Shown: positions 1 to 7,393 of the stretch, in pieces
How positions within the stretch are numbered: the stretch's first letter is position 1
Layout: the number at the start of each line of letters is the position of its first letter
Notes under the pieces: generated by a model
Told to the model about the DNA's origin: nothing
Databases searched by the model: none
Seen by the model: the letters and a program-made list of their open reading frames with translations, nothing else
Program-made: the position numbers and the translations under genes
DNA from: Capilliphycus salinus
GTDB taxonomy: Bacteria > Cyanobacteriota > Cyanobacteriia > Cyanobacteriales > Microcoleaceae
Direction of reading: 5' to 3'
Assembly (NCBI RefSeq): GCF_047276495.1
Contig: NZ_CP178543.1
Location: 2,294,001 to 2,358,000, forward strand
DNA: 64,000 nucleotides

Positions 1-673
1 TGGGTAGGAGACTGACAATTTCTTCGGCCCATCGGGGAGGTACCAAGGTGTCATGTTCGCCCCGGACAACCAACGTGGGAACCTTGACGCGGGGCAATTT
101 TTCTTCAATAGCATCGGATAACGCCATTTGGAAGGTGTGAAAAACCCGTGCAAAACCGGCTTTCGAGTAATCTTGAAATTGAATAACGGCTTGCGAGGGC
201 GCTTCTCGGGGCGCATCGAGGATCAACTGCCAAAGCTGTTGGCCAAAGGTGCGGGCGTGGCGATCGACGGTTGGCCCCTGCAAAATGGCCCGTTCGAGGC
301 GGTTGGGGTGGCGCACTGCAAACTCGACAATAATTTGACAGCCGAGGGAGTTTCCCAACATTGTCGCCCCTTCGATGCCAACGGCGTCCATCCATTTGCA
401 CAGGATATCGGCTAATTGTGATAAATTTAACGGGGGTTCGGGTTTGTCGCTTTCGCCGAAACCGGGCAAATCTGGGACGTAGATGTGATAATCTGGTGCA
501 AGTTGTTCGGCAGTGGGAACCATGTAACGACTCGAAACCCCCGCACCCGGCACTAAAATGAGTATGGGCGCATCTTTGGGGGCTGTTTCTGTTGATATGC
601 GAGCGTGTATTGATAACCCTTCAACGGTTGTATATTGGCTTTCCAATTTTCCTTTTTGTCGCTTCATGTTCAT
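1..673 (-). CDS. Alpha/beta hydrolase, 3' end cut by window edge
   Basis: This gene runs off the left edge of the window, so about 224 residues of its N-terminal part are visible. The translation shows the alpha/beta hydrolase fold in order: an oxyanion-strand motif (LILVPGAG), a PDLPGFGESDKP segment, the nucleophile elbow GNSLG with Ser in the middle, and near the edge GEHDTLVPPRWAEEIV, which carries the likely acid Asp. The catalytic His would lie beyond the window. Two ATGs (673 and 667) are possible starts. There is no signal peptide, so the product is probably cytoplasmic. The substrate cannot be told from the sequence. Hydrolases of this type act on esters, epoxides, haloalkanes or C-C bonds. 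Confidence 0.88.
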   Translation of the reverse strand, partial: MNMKRQKGKLESQYTTVEGLSIHARISTETAPKDAPILILVPGAGVSSRYMVPTAEQLAPDYHIYVPDLPGFGESDKPEPPLNLSQLADILCKWMDAVGIEGATMLGNSLGCQIIVEFAVRHPNRLERAILQGPTVDRHARTFGQQLWQLILDAPREAPSQAVIQFQDYSKAGFARVFHTFQMALSDAIEEKLPRVKVPTLVVRGEHDTLVPPRWAEEIVSLLP

Positions 674-1087
674 GGTTTTGACTCGGTTATGCTGATGACA
701 TATCGACCAATATGACCCGTTTATTTAGCTGCAAAACGCTCGATAGAAGCGATCGCATCTTATGTGTTATACTCTCAATGTTCTACAGTATAACGGCTCA
801 AATTTGGCGAGTCTTCTAACCACAGAAAGAACTTTGCGGAAAATTATCAATTATCAATTATGAATGTTCCCTAACACCGGACGGGTTTATATATATTGTT
901 TGCCGGGTTGGGATAGATTTTGCAGAACCCGCCCCTACAACACCGGACGGGTTTATATATATTGTTTGCGGGGTTGGGATAGATTTTGCAGAACCCGCCC
1001 CTACAAGACTGTAAACTGTAACCTAAGATTGCCTTTTGTCTGGGCTTGGTGCCATAGTGTAGAATGAGGCAAGGTAACGATAGAAGA
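674..1087. other. Intergenic region with tandem repeat
   Basis: This 414-base gap separates the divergent hydrolase and the Trp-rich small protein gene. Apart from the 66-bp tandem duplication annotated separately and an AT-rich stretch near 845-862 with repeated ATTATCAATT, I see no gene, RNA or clear promoter in it. Confidence 0.5.
875..1006. repeat. Tandem duplication of 66-bp GACGGGTT/AACCCGCCCC element
   Basis: Two head-to-tail copies of a 66-bp unit (875-940 and 941-1006) differ at one base. Each unit starts with CACCGGACGGGTTTATA and ends with GAACCCGCCCCTACAA, so its ends are partly complementary and it can fold as a hairpin. The same terminal words occur at 6988-7044, near 10211-10278 and, as a half copy, at 13799. 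That makes this a small dispersed repeat family in this genome. Confidence 0.85.
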
Positions 1088-1333
1088 ATGGCGAAGAAGC
1101 AAAAATTTCCGCATCTTGTCGGTTCTAAATGGACGGCGACTCAAAAAACCTGGGGTTGGCGACATTTTCAGGTTGTTAACCGCAAAAATGATGGAAAATG
1201 GGTGTTTGCTGAAATGGTGGCGTCTTGCGATCCTAATGTTCGTTTTTGGTTAAATGCTAAACAACTTAAAGATCGAACCCTCTGGGAACCGGGATGGCAG
1301 TCAACACAGGAATTAGAAGATCTTGAAGATTAA
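1088..1333 (+). CDS. Small Trp-rich protein, TIGR02450-like
   Basis: This 81-residue soluble protein begins MAKKQKFPHLVGSKWTA and contains regularly spaced Trp residues (SKWTA, TWGWRHF, GKWVF, RFWLN, TLWEPGW). That is the pattern of the cyanobacterial TIGR02450 family of small conserved proteins. Its function is unknown. I chose the ATG at 1088 over an upstream in-frame ATG at 1064 because the family starts at this Met-Ala-Lys-Lys. It has no membrane segment or cysteine pair. The gene sits alone after the 66-bp repeats and is followed by a hairpin element. Confidence 0.85.
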   Translation: MAKKQKFPHLVGSKWTATQKTWGWRHFQVVNRKNDGKWVFAEMVASCDPNVRFWLNAKQLKDRTLWEPGWQSTQELEDLED

Positions 1334-1387
1334 TATTATTAAGTAGATGGGCATCACTATCGCTAAAGTTCAAAGGGCTTGTCGTTG

Positions 1388-1428
1388 TTGTAGTTGCGCT
1401 TTTAGAGTGCGCTAAAGCGCAACTACAA
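1388..1428. repeat. Hairpin repeat with 15-bp perfect stem
   Basis: TTGTAGTTGCGCTTT at 1388-1402 is perfectly complementary to AAAGCGCAACTACAA at 1414-1428, with an 11-base loop. It lies between two plus-strand genes and has no T-run, so it looks more like a dispersed palindromic repeat (the TAGTTGCGCTTTAGCGC type is common in filamentous cyanobacteria) than a classical terminator. It could still act as a processing or termination hairpin for the upstream small gene. Confidence 0.75.
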
Positions 1429-1461
1429 ACTGATCTTTTTGACCAATTACTTGCCAATTTG

Positions 1462-2079
1462 ATGATGAAAGAAGATTCTCTTTTTACCGCAATTAATTTA
1501 TCTCAAACTGCAACGGATCAGTTACAATCTCTTGTAAAAAGTTTACCACCCGAAAAAATTACACCCCAATTAATAGCAGAAATAGAAACGCTGTTAAACC
1601 AAGCTTTAGCTAACCTAAAAGCGGCGATCAACCCGCCCAGTTTGGATGGTATTCCCCCGGATGTTTTGTCTGACGCCGAACGTTTGGGCATTCCCCTCGA
1701 TGATATTGAAGTGCGGGTGGCGATGTCTTCCCATCATCTCAGTCAAATTATCGGGGTTTTGACAGAAATTGATAATCGGGCGGAAGTGATTAAACGACGG
1801 CGAGAATATTTCTTGGTGAGACTTCCCGATATTGCGGTTGAAAAGTTGGGTTCCCGGCTTCCGGTGATGACCGCTAGGGATTTCAGCGGCCCGAGCGAAC
1901 AGACGCCCAAAGAAGTTCGAGACGCACTGAGGGCAAAATACAACTTGAATTCATTAAAGCATAAAAGGGGTGCAAGTGGTTCGTTGTTTGAAAAAATTAA
2001 ACAAGCCAAACAAGCGTTAGAAGGGAATGAACCTGTAGAAGTTCTATCGGAATGGGAAGATGATGATTTACCCTTCTGA
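1462..2079 (+). CDS. Unknown protein with SSB-like C-terminal tip (DDDLPF)
   Basis: The product is about 205 residues with no membrane segment and no family I recognise. The N-terminal half is predicted helical (QLQSLVKSLPPEKITPQLIAEIETLLNQAL). The middle has LGIPLDDIEVRVAMSSHHLSQIIGVL followed by a basic stretch (VIKRRREYFLVRLP), and the C-terminal third is Lys-rich and low in hydrophobics. The last residues are EWEDDDLPF, ending at the stop codon. That acidic tip ending in Pro-Phe matches the C-terminal protein-interaction tip of bacterial single-stranded DNA-binding proteins, but no OB-fold sequence is evident. ATG at 1462 or 1465 are equally possible starts. A second small gene follows 63 bases later on the same strand. 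A role in DNA maintenance is an inference from the tip alone. Confidence 0.75.
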   Translation: MMKEDSLFTAINLSQTATDQLQSLVKSLPPEKITPQLIAEIETLLNQALANLKAAINPPSLDGIPPDVLSDAERLGIPLDDIEVRVAMSSHHLSQIIGVLTEIDNRAEVIKRRREYFLVRLPDIAVEKLGSRLPVMTARDFSGPSEQTPKEVRDALRAKYNLNSLKHKRGASGSLFEKIKQAKQALEGNEPVEVLSEWEDDDLPF

Positions 2080-2142
2080 TTTGGTTGGGGAATCTTAGAA
2101 AGAGAGGTTATGCGAATATACAACTTGCGGAGTGTCGCCCCC

Positions 2143-2394
2143 ATGTCTAAGTCTGAGAAAGATCATCAAAATCATCAAAACACAGAGAAAGCGAAAGTTC
2201 AAGAAAGTTCGGGTTTGGAAGTGGTTAGTATTGGTTACGGCGAGGGTTCTGCGGCTGAAAAAGAAGCAAGTTTATCTCAAAATAAGTTAGATCAAGTGGC
2301 TGATAATGTTAACGCTGTGATTGATAAGGATAAACCGAAATGGGAAACTGAGCAAGACTGGAATGATACTTCTTGGAAGGTTTGGTTGGATTAA
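2143..2394 (+). CDS. Small acidic hypothetical protein
   Basis: This is a hydrophilic protein of about 83 residues, rich in Lys, Glu, Asn and Gln, beginning MSKSEKDHQNHQ and ending DTSWKVWLD. It has no membrane segment, no cysteines and no recognisable domain. An in-frame ATG at 2110 preceded by AAAGAGAGG would add 11 residues, so the start is uncertain. It follows the SSB-tip protein gene on the same strand by 30-63 bases, so the two may be co-transcribed. The composition suggests a largely disordered protein. Confidence 0.6.
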   Translation: MSKSEKDHQNHQNTEKAKVQESSGLEVVSIGYGEGSAAEKEASLSQNKLDQVADNVNAVIDKDKPKWETEQDWNDTSWKVWLD

Positions 2395-2399
2395 TTAAT

Positions 2400-2530
2400 T
2401 ATCCCTAAATTCCCTTTATTTACCCTAAATTTCCCGGAAAAAGGGGGACTTTTTCTTTATAATTCTTCTCGAAATAATCCCCCTAAATCCCCCTAAATCC
2501 CCCTTAAAAAGGGGGACTTTTTCTTTCTAA
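2400..2530. repeat. Dispersed CCCCCTAAAT / AAGGGGGACTTTTTC repeats
   Basis: The gap after the small gene holds repeated words: two copies of AAGGGGGACTTTTTCTTT (near 2443 and 2507) and serial CCCCCTAAAT units before the second. CCCCCTTAAAAAGGGGG forms a short hairpin. The same words build the larger array at 45.75-46.09 kb. The T-rich 3' side could also serve as a terminator for either converging gene. Confidence 0.7.
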
Positions 2531-2550
2531 ACTACCAATGAATTTTCTAT

Positions 2551-3420
2551 TTAACTGATATCCGCCGTGATCGTAACAAATGTTTCCACAGTTTCACCGG
2601 GTTCAGCTTTCATTAAAGATTCACCTGTATTGAGTGCATTTCTCGGTGAACTCCAGGGTTCTAGACAGTAAAACTCTTTTCCTTTAATTGTCCAGAAAAC
2701 GAGAGTAGAATAGCGTTCATCCCAGTTGAACGTTAGCTTTAAATTGCGACTCGGATCGGTAACAACCGCAGAGGGTTTAGATAAGTTGAAAAACGCCACA
2801 TCAATTTCATCTTGTTCAAAATCAAACTCTCCTGAAAACGTTTGAATTTTGTCATCATCCTTGGCTTGAAACTGAGTTGAGGGTAAATCAAAAACTAATT
2901 GCTGTTTATCTGTCGCAATAAAATAGGGATGGATACCCGTTGCAAAAGGCATCGGTTCCCCAGATAAATTTGTATGACGATAACGCAATTCTAGACAATT
3001 ACCCCGCAGAGTGTAAATATAATTTAACTCAAAATCAAAGGGATAAACTGCACGAGTTTGTTCATTACTTTTGAGACTAACGGTTAAACTAGCACCGTTT
3101 TCTGTAGACTGTTCGGTAACTTCCCAGGGTAAATTACGAGCAAAACCATGCTGTTTGAGTTGATAAGTTTCTCCGTTGAGTGTATAACTGTCATTGGCTA
3201 AATTACCGCAAATTGGAAATAATAACGGAACTCCACCCCGAACCGACAACGACGGATCAGCAAAACGTTCGGTATCTAAATAAAAGATTTCAGTTTCACC
3301 GATACGCCAAGTTGTGATAATTCCTCCTCGCTCTGGAACAACCGAAACTTTAGCAGAAATCCTTTCATCGGAGAGAATATAGGTTTGATATTGTTGCTGT
3401 TTGACAGTAACTTCAGCCAT
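2551..3420 (-). CDS. Aldose 1-epimerase family protein
   Basis: This 289-residue protein shows the galactose-mutarotase fold signatures: VVPERGGIITTWRIGETEIFYLD near the N terminus, GGVPLLFPICGNL, the QHGFARNLPWEV segment with a His, and TGIHPYF with the second catalytic-type His around residue 165. The family interconverts alpha and beta anomers of sugars, and some members act on hexose-6-phosphates. There is no signal peptide, so it is a cytoplasmic enzyme. The length is normal for the YeaD/D-hexose-6-phosphate epimerase-like branch. It stands alone, convergent with the small gene at 2.1-2.4 kb. The exact substrate is not determined by the sequence. Confidence 0.9.
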   Translation of the reverse strand: MAEVTVKQQQYQTYILSDERISAKVSVVPERGGIITTWRIGETEIFYLDTERFADPSLSVRGGVPLLFPICGNLANDSYTLNGETYQLKQHGFARNLPWEVTEQSTENGASLTVSLKSNEQTRAVYPFDFELNYIYTLRGNCLELRYRHTNLSGEPMPFATGIHPYFIATDKQQLVFDLPSTQFQAKDDDKIQTFSGEFDFEQDEIDVAFFNLSKPSAVVTDPSRNLKLTFNWDERYSTLVFWTIKGKEFYCLEPWSSPRNALNTGESLMKAEPGETVETFVTITADIS

Positions 3421-3705
3421 GAATGATGAACCAAAAACAACTGATAATAGCGTCTCATAGAATTGTCTTTGAGCCGTATTTTTTCCCGATTTTTTGAAGA
3501 ATTCATCCCCTGTAATTGGCTCAAACCTGTGGGTTCAGTCTTTTGAACATTGGGGGTTGACTGCGTAGATTTACCTTGTACTTGGTGTCAACTTAATGAC
3601 TTGTTCAAAGCCAAAGCGGTAGAACGAGTTGAGTAACATTGTCTCAAAATGCTACAATCAAAATCAAGTTATTAGATGTTTTTTCAGATGATTTCAAGGA
3701 ATTGA

Positions 3706-4230
3706 TTAAATGATGCGATAAACCACAGCCCCATCTGTTTCTCGGTTGCCAACAATCATTAAATCTTCCTGTTGTAATTCTTTTAAAAGCTGACGAACTT
3801 CGGCGGCCGGAGAATTAATTTCTAACACACAATCGGCCAGGGTCACTTCTCCTTGGGTTTTGGCTAATCTTAACAGTTGAATCTTTTGCTGTTCGGCGGT
3901 GGGATTAATCGTTTTAAACTTCTGCTCTTGTAAACGTCTTTTAGCTTGGCTAACAGCCCGAGAATTTTCAACCGCAGTCCCCACCCCATAAAGAACTTGT
4001 AAAGCCAGAGTCAAATCTTCCGTTTCATCAAGTTCAAGATCTCCAGCCACACAAATACCCGTAACGCCAACAAACATACCCAAACTCATCAACATCGCTT
4101 TATAACGTCCGGTGTAAATATAACCGAGTAACGGCATAAAAAACGTCAGAAATGCGGTTGCTCTGGTATTTTTTTCAGCTAGTTTTTTTGTCTTTTCGAG
4201 TTCTTGAGTCATAGCAACGGAGGATTTCAT
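3706..4230 (-). CDS. Membrane protein with C-terminal winged-helix-like segment
   Basis: The 174-residue product has a short basic N terminus, two hydrophobic segments around residues 27-65 (ATAFLTFFMPLLGYIYTG and AMLMSLGMFVGVTGICVAG), a charged linker and a soluble C-terminal third. That third (LLRLAKTQGEVTLADCVLEINSPAAEVRQLLKELQQEDLMIV) looks like a small winged-helix domain. The arrangement resembles TM2-type membrane anchors joined to a DNA-binding-like module. ATG at 4230 or at 4212 (MTQELEK) are both plausible starts. Function is unknown. It is divergent from the Rrf2 regulator gene across about 200 bases. Confidence 0.8.
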   Translation of the reverse strand: MKSSVAMTQELEKTKKLAEKNTRATAFLTFFMPLLGYIYTGRYKAMLMSLGMFVGVTGICVAGDLELDETEDLTLALQVLYGVGTAVENSRAVSQAKRRLQEQKFKTINPTAEQQKIQLLRLAKTQGEVTLADCVLEINSPAAEVRQLLKELQQEDLMIVGNRETDGAVVYRII

Positions 4231-4439
4231 TTTTGCTGTTTCTCCAATCCAAGTTAAATTTAGGGACTGTCCGGCGTATGGCGAGCAAGTTCCCTATCTT
4301 AGTTTTACCTTGTAGTCCCCAAAATCGCTATTGCCGCCTCGAACTTGATTTATATTTCAACTTGCCAATTCCCATAAACCCGAGTTGAGAACCGGGGTAT
4401 ACTATAAATATAGATGGAATTGTATTACATCCTAATTTG

Positions 4440-4877
4440 GTGGAATTGTCCTGTAAAAGTCAATACGCGCTTCTAGCCCTACTAGAGTTAGCCGCTCACT
4501 ACCGTGAAGGTGAGCCGCGTCAAATTCGTCAGATCGCCAGTCAACATAATATACCAGACCGCTATCTCGAACAGCTACTCGCCACTCTCAAACGCAGTGG
4601 TTTGGTTCGCAGTCAACGGGGAGCGAAGGGGGGATATTTACTCGCCAAAGAACCCAGTCAAATTACCCTGTTTGATGTTGTGGTTTGTTTGGAAGGGCCT
4701 TCTAATTCAGCCTCCAACCGCAACGGACACGATAAAAGCCTTGAAAGTCGCGTTGTTGGGGAAGTCTGGCAAGAAGCCTCGGAGATGGCGAACTCAATTT
4801 TGCAAAAATATACATTGAAAGATTTGTGTGAAAAATTAGATGCCCTACGACAAACCAATCTCATGTATTACATCTAG
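4440..4877 (+). CDS. Rrf2 family transcriptional regulator
   Basis: This 145-residue winged-helix regulator has the typical start MELSCKSQYALLALLELA, a helix-turn-helix around residues 28-60 (IRQIASQHNIPDRYLEQLLATLKRSGLV) and the wing motif SQRGAKGGYLLA. I set the start at the GTG at 4440 because it gives the family's MELS N terminus. A TTG lies one codon upstream. The three-cysteine cluster that binds an iron-sulfur centre in IscR and NsrR is absent: there are only scattered Cys residues, one in the VVCLEG loop. Its effector therefore cannot be inferred. It is monocistronic, followed by a 324-base AT-rich gap. Confidence 0.92.
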   Translation: MELSCKSQYALLALLELAAHYREGEPRQIRQIASQHNIPDRYLEQLLATLKRSGLVRSQRGAKGGYLLAKEPSQITLFDVVVCLEGPSNSASNRNGHDKSLESRVVGEVWQEASEMANSILQKYTLKDLCEKLDALRQTNLMYYI

Positions 4878-5201
4878 ACTTATCCTTACCGATTGTCAAT
4901 TCAATCGAAGTTAACGGTAATTTCACTCTCAACTGCCGTCAATTTTTACCTGAAATTTTTGGGGGGTAAATTTTTCCAATTTTGGAGCATTTTTTTATAA
5001 ATTTTTCTGTAAAATCGATCAACTTTTAATCTCTTTTAAAACCTTAGAGGTTTACTCAAAAATAAAAATAATTTTAGCTTCAGATTAACTCAACTTCTAG
5101 AATCAATCGTTAAAATAAGCAGTGGGCGAACAACAGTTAATCTCACCGATAAAATGTTAGTCGCCTATTATAGCACGAACAGTTAAATCTGGATAAAATT
5201 C
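4878..5201. other. Intergenic, nothing recognised
   Basis: This AT-rich 324-base gap lies between the Rrf2 and J-domain genes. I see no ORF, hairpin terminator or RNA gene in it. The only notable feature is the homopolymer-rich segment around 4940-5010. Confidence 0.4.
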
Positions 5202-5897
5202 ATGGTCACATCAACCACAAATCACTACCAAACCTTAGAAATTAAACCGACAGCCACCCAATCAGAAATCAAACAAGCTTACCGTCGTTTGGCGAAACTA
5301 TTCCATCCCGATAGTCAACAGGAAACCGCCAACCACGAGCGGATTATTCGGATTAATGCCGCCTACGAAGTGTTAAGCGATCCTCAACGGCGCAAATCCT
5401 ACGACCAACAGCTTAACAACAATTCATATTATCGTACCCCAACCGCAACAACCACAACAACCGCTCAAACCCGAAGGCGGCGTCAAACCGCAAAAGCGGT
5501 AGATGCTCAACTCGAAGAATGGCTCAATCAAGTTTATAAACCGATAAACCGTAGTTTAGACCGCATTCTTAAACCCTTTAAAAGCGAGGTGGATAAACTC
5601 TCAGCCGACCCCTTTGATGATGAACTGATGGAAGATTTTCAAATCTATATTGAAACCTGTCGGGAGGTTTTATCCCAAGCTCAAAATCGCTTTCGTTCTG
5701 TTCCAAATCCCGCCAATGTGGCCAGCGTTGCAGCCCATCTTTATTACTGTCTCAATCATGTTAGCGATGGACTAGAAGAACTTGAATTCTTTACCGTCAA
5801 TTATGATGATTCCTGCTTGCATACCGGACAGGAATTCTTTAGAATCGCCTCCGGGTTGCGTCGGGAGATCAAATCAGAAATGAAAAAGATTGTATAA
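5202..5897 (+). CDS. J-domain (DnaJ-like) protein with unique C-terminal domain
   Basis: The N-terminal 70 residues form a J-domain: helix II (ATQSEIKQAYRRLAKLFHPD) with the HPD motif needed to stimulate Hsp70 ATPase, then INAAYEVLSDPQRRKSYD. A Thr-rich linker (about residues 80-95) leads to an alpha-helical C-terminal region of about 130 residues that lacks the Gly/Phe and zinc-finger regions of full DnaJ. It is therefore a type III J-protein of 231 residues. Such proteins deliver particular clients to DnaK, and the client here is unknown. The start ATG at 5202 gives a complete J-domain. The gene appears to be single. Confidence 0.9.
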   Translation: MVTSTTNHYQTLEIKPTATQSEIKQAYRRLAKLFHPDSQQETANHERIIRINAAYEVLSDPQRRKSYDQQLNNNSYYRTPTATTTTTAQTRRRRQTAKAVDAQLEEWLNQVYKPINRSLDRILKPFKSEVDKLSADPFDDELMEDFQIYIETCREVLSQAQNRFRSVPNPANVASVAAHLYYCLNHVSDGLEELEFFTVNYDDSCLHTGQEFFRIASGLRREIKSEMKKIV

Positions 5898-6087
5898 TGG
5901 AAATAGGAGAAAATCAAAATATGAGATAATTACAGTATGAGCGCTTTTGATTGAGCCGTTATTATTAACCTCATCTTCCCCACTCCCGCTCGAACTCAGA
6001 CCCGAAAATCCGGTGGGGATTGAAATAATCTAAAAAAAAGCTTAAATTAGTTTACATAACTTAACAACAGATGTTGGTGTGCATTTT

Positions 6088-6954
6088 ATGGAATGCGTTA
6101 TCACTCGTCGGGCGGAGTTTTCAGCCAGTCACCGGTATTGGATGCCCGAATTGAGCGAAACTGAGAACTTTGAACGCTTTGGGCCGACGGCTCGCGCCCC
6201 CGGTCACGGACACAACTACGTCCTCTATATTTCGATGGTGGGACAGCTAGACGAATATGGGATGGTGTTGAACCTGTCGGACGTCAAACACGTAATCAAA
6301 CGGGAAGTTACCAGTCAACTGGATTTTTCCTTCCTCAACGAAGTTTGGCCAGAATTTCAGCACACCCTACCCACAACCGAATACTTAGCACAAGTCATTT
6401 GGCAACGTTTAGCGCCCCATCTCCCCCTGACCAACATTCAAGTCTTTGAACACCCCAAACTTTGGGCCGATTACCAAGGAAACAGCATGGAAGCTCATTT
6501 AACGGTTAGCACTCATTTTAGCGCCGCTCACAGACTCGCTCACCCCGACCTCAGCTTTGAGGAAAATAGCGAAATCTACGGCAAATGCGCCCGTCCCAAC
6601 GGTCACGGTCACAACTATCACCTCGAAGTCACGGTTAAAGGTGAAATTGACCCCCGCACCGGGATGATTGTTGATTTGGCGGCGTTACAACAAGTCATCG
6701 ATGATTACGTCGTTGAACCTTTCGATCACACGTTCTTAAACAAAGATATCGCTTACTTTGCCAAAGTGGTACCGACAGCCGAAAATATCGCCGTTTATAT
6801 TCGGGATTTGTTACAAAACCCGGTTCGGGAATTGGGAGCGAAATTGTACAAAGTTAAACTGATTGAAAGTCCGAATAATTCTTGTGAAGTTTACTGCGCG
6901 GATACTCCCGCAGATTCAACCGCCACCCAAACTCCGGTTTTAGCAACGGTTTAA
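6088..6954 (+). CDS. Tandem two-domain 6-pyruvoyl-tetrahydropterin synthase/QueD family protein
   Basis: The 288-residue protein contains two PTPS/QueD domains in a row. Both keep the zinc-binding histidines (SASHRYW plus GHGHNY in the first, SAAHRL plus GHGHNY in the second). The second domain also keeps the catalytic Cys before its HGH (YGKCARPNGHGHNY) and the Asp-His of the DHTFLN motif. In the first, these positions read FGPTARAPGHGHNY and DFSFLN, so Cys and His are missing. The second domain is therefore the likely active one, making 6-carboxytetrahydropterin (queuosine pathway) or a related pterin. I chose the ATG at 6088. A GTG at 6079 is in frame. No queuosine partner gene is adjacent. 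Confidence 0.92.
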   Translation: MECVITRRAEFSASHRYWMPELSETENFERFGPTARAPGHGHNYVLYISMVGQLDEYGMVLNLSDVKHVIKREVTSQLDFSFLNEVWPEFQHTLPTTEYLAQVIWQRLAPHLPLTNIQVFEHPKLWADYQGNSMEAHLTVSTHFSAAHRLAHPDLSFEENSEIYGKCARPNGHGHNYHLEVTVKGEIDPRTGMIVDLAALQQVIDDYVVEPFDHTFLNKDIAYFAKVVPTAENIAVYIRDLLQNPVRELGAKLYKVKLIESPNNSCEVYCADTPADSTATQTPVLATV

Positions 6955-7393
6955 CTGTTTAAAACCGAGCAATTCTAGCAGTCAAATGGGGCGGGTTTAT
7001 GAAAGATGTTTGTGAGATGAACACATCTGGATTGAACCCGCCCCGCAGTGAATTTTATTTTTAAAGTGAATTTTATTTTTAAAATCATAAGTTTAACTTG
7101 TTCCCCAATGCCAACTTAAACTCAAACAAAAATGCAGTCTTGTAATTTCTGCACTTATTCTGCACTTATTAAGTTTTACATTTACTACACATCTAAACAG
7201 TTTTTGGCTCGCATTAATTCAATACCCATTCTCCCCCGCCGAATTGACCCCCACCTCGAACACCCCTTACAAAACTTAATTGACTGCCAAGATATTTTTG
7301 CGTAAAAAGTGTCATATTTTTGCGAAAAATATGATAACTTTTTGTCGATTGTACCGTGTTAGGTTCTTGGCAACCTTTTATCTTACGGAAACA
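6955..7393. other. Intergenic region with repeats
   Basis: This 439-base gap holds the hairpin repeat at 6988-7044, a perfect tandem duplication of AGTGAATTTTATTTTTAA (about 7047-7082) and then AT-rich DNA up to the start of the PEP-CTERM gene. No gene or RNA is recognisable. The promoter of the following gene is presumably within the last 150 bases, but no convincing -10/-35 pair stands out. Confidence 0.45.
6988..7044. repeat. GGGGCGGGTT hairpin repeat
   Basis: GGGGCGGGTT at 6988-6997 and AACCCGCCCC at 7035-7044 form a perfect 10-bp outer stem. Inside it AGATGT and ACATCT pair again. It lies about 30 bases after the PTPS stop codon and belongs to the same family as the 66-bp units at 875-1006 and the element near 10211-10278. 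Without a T-run it is a dispersed palindromic repeat first, a possible transcript stabiliser or terminator second. Confidence 0.75.

Noticed and set aside
7280..7393. Upstream start for the PEP-CTERM gene at 7280
   Set aside because: The stretch before ATG 7394 codes for Lys/Phe-rich text without a function, while 7394 begins a clean signal peptide.
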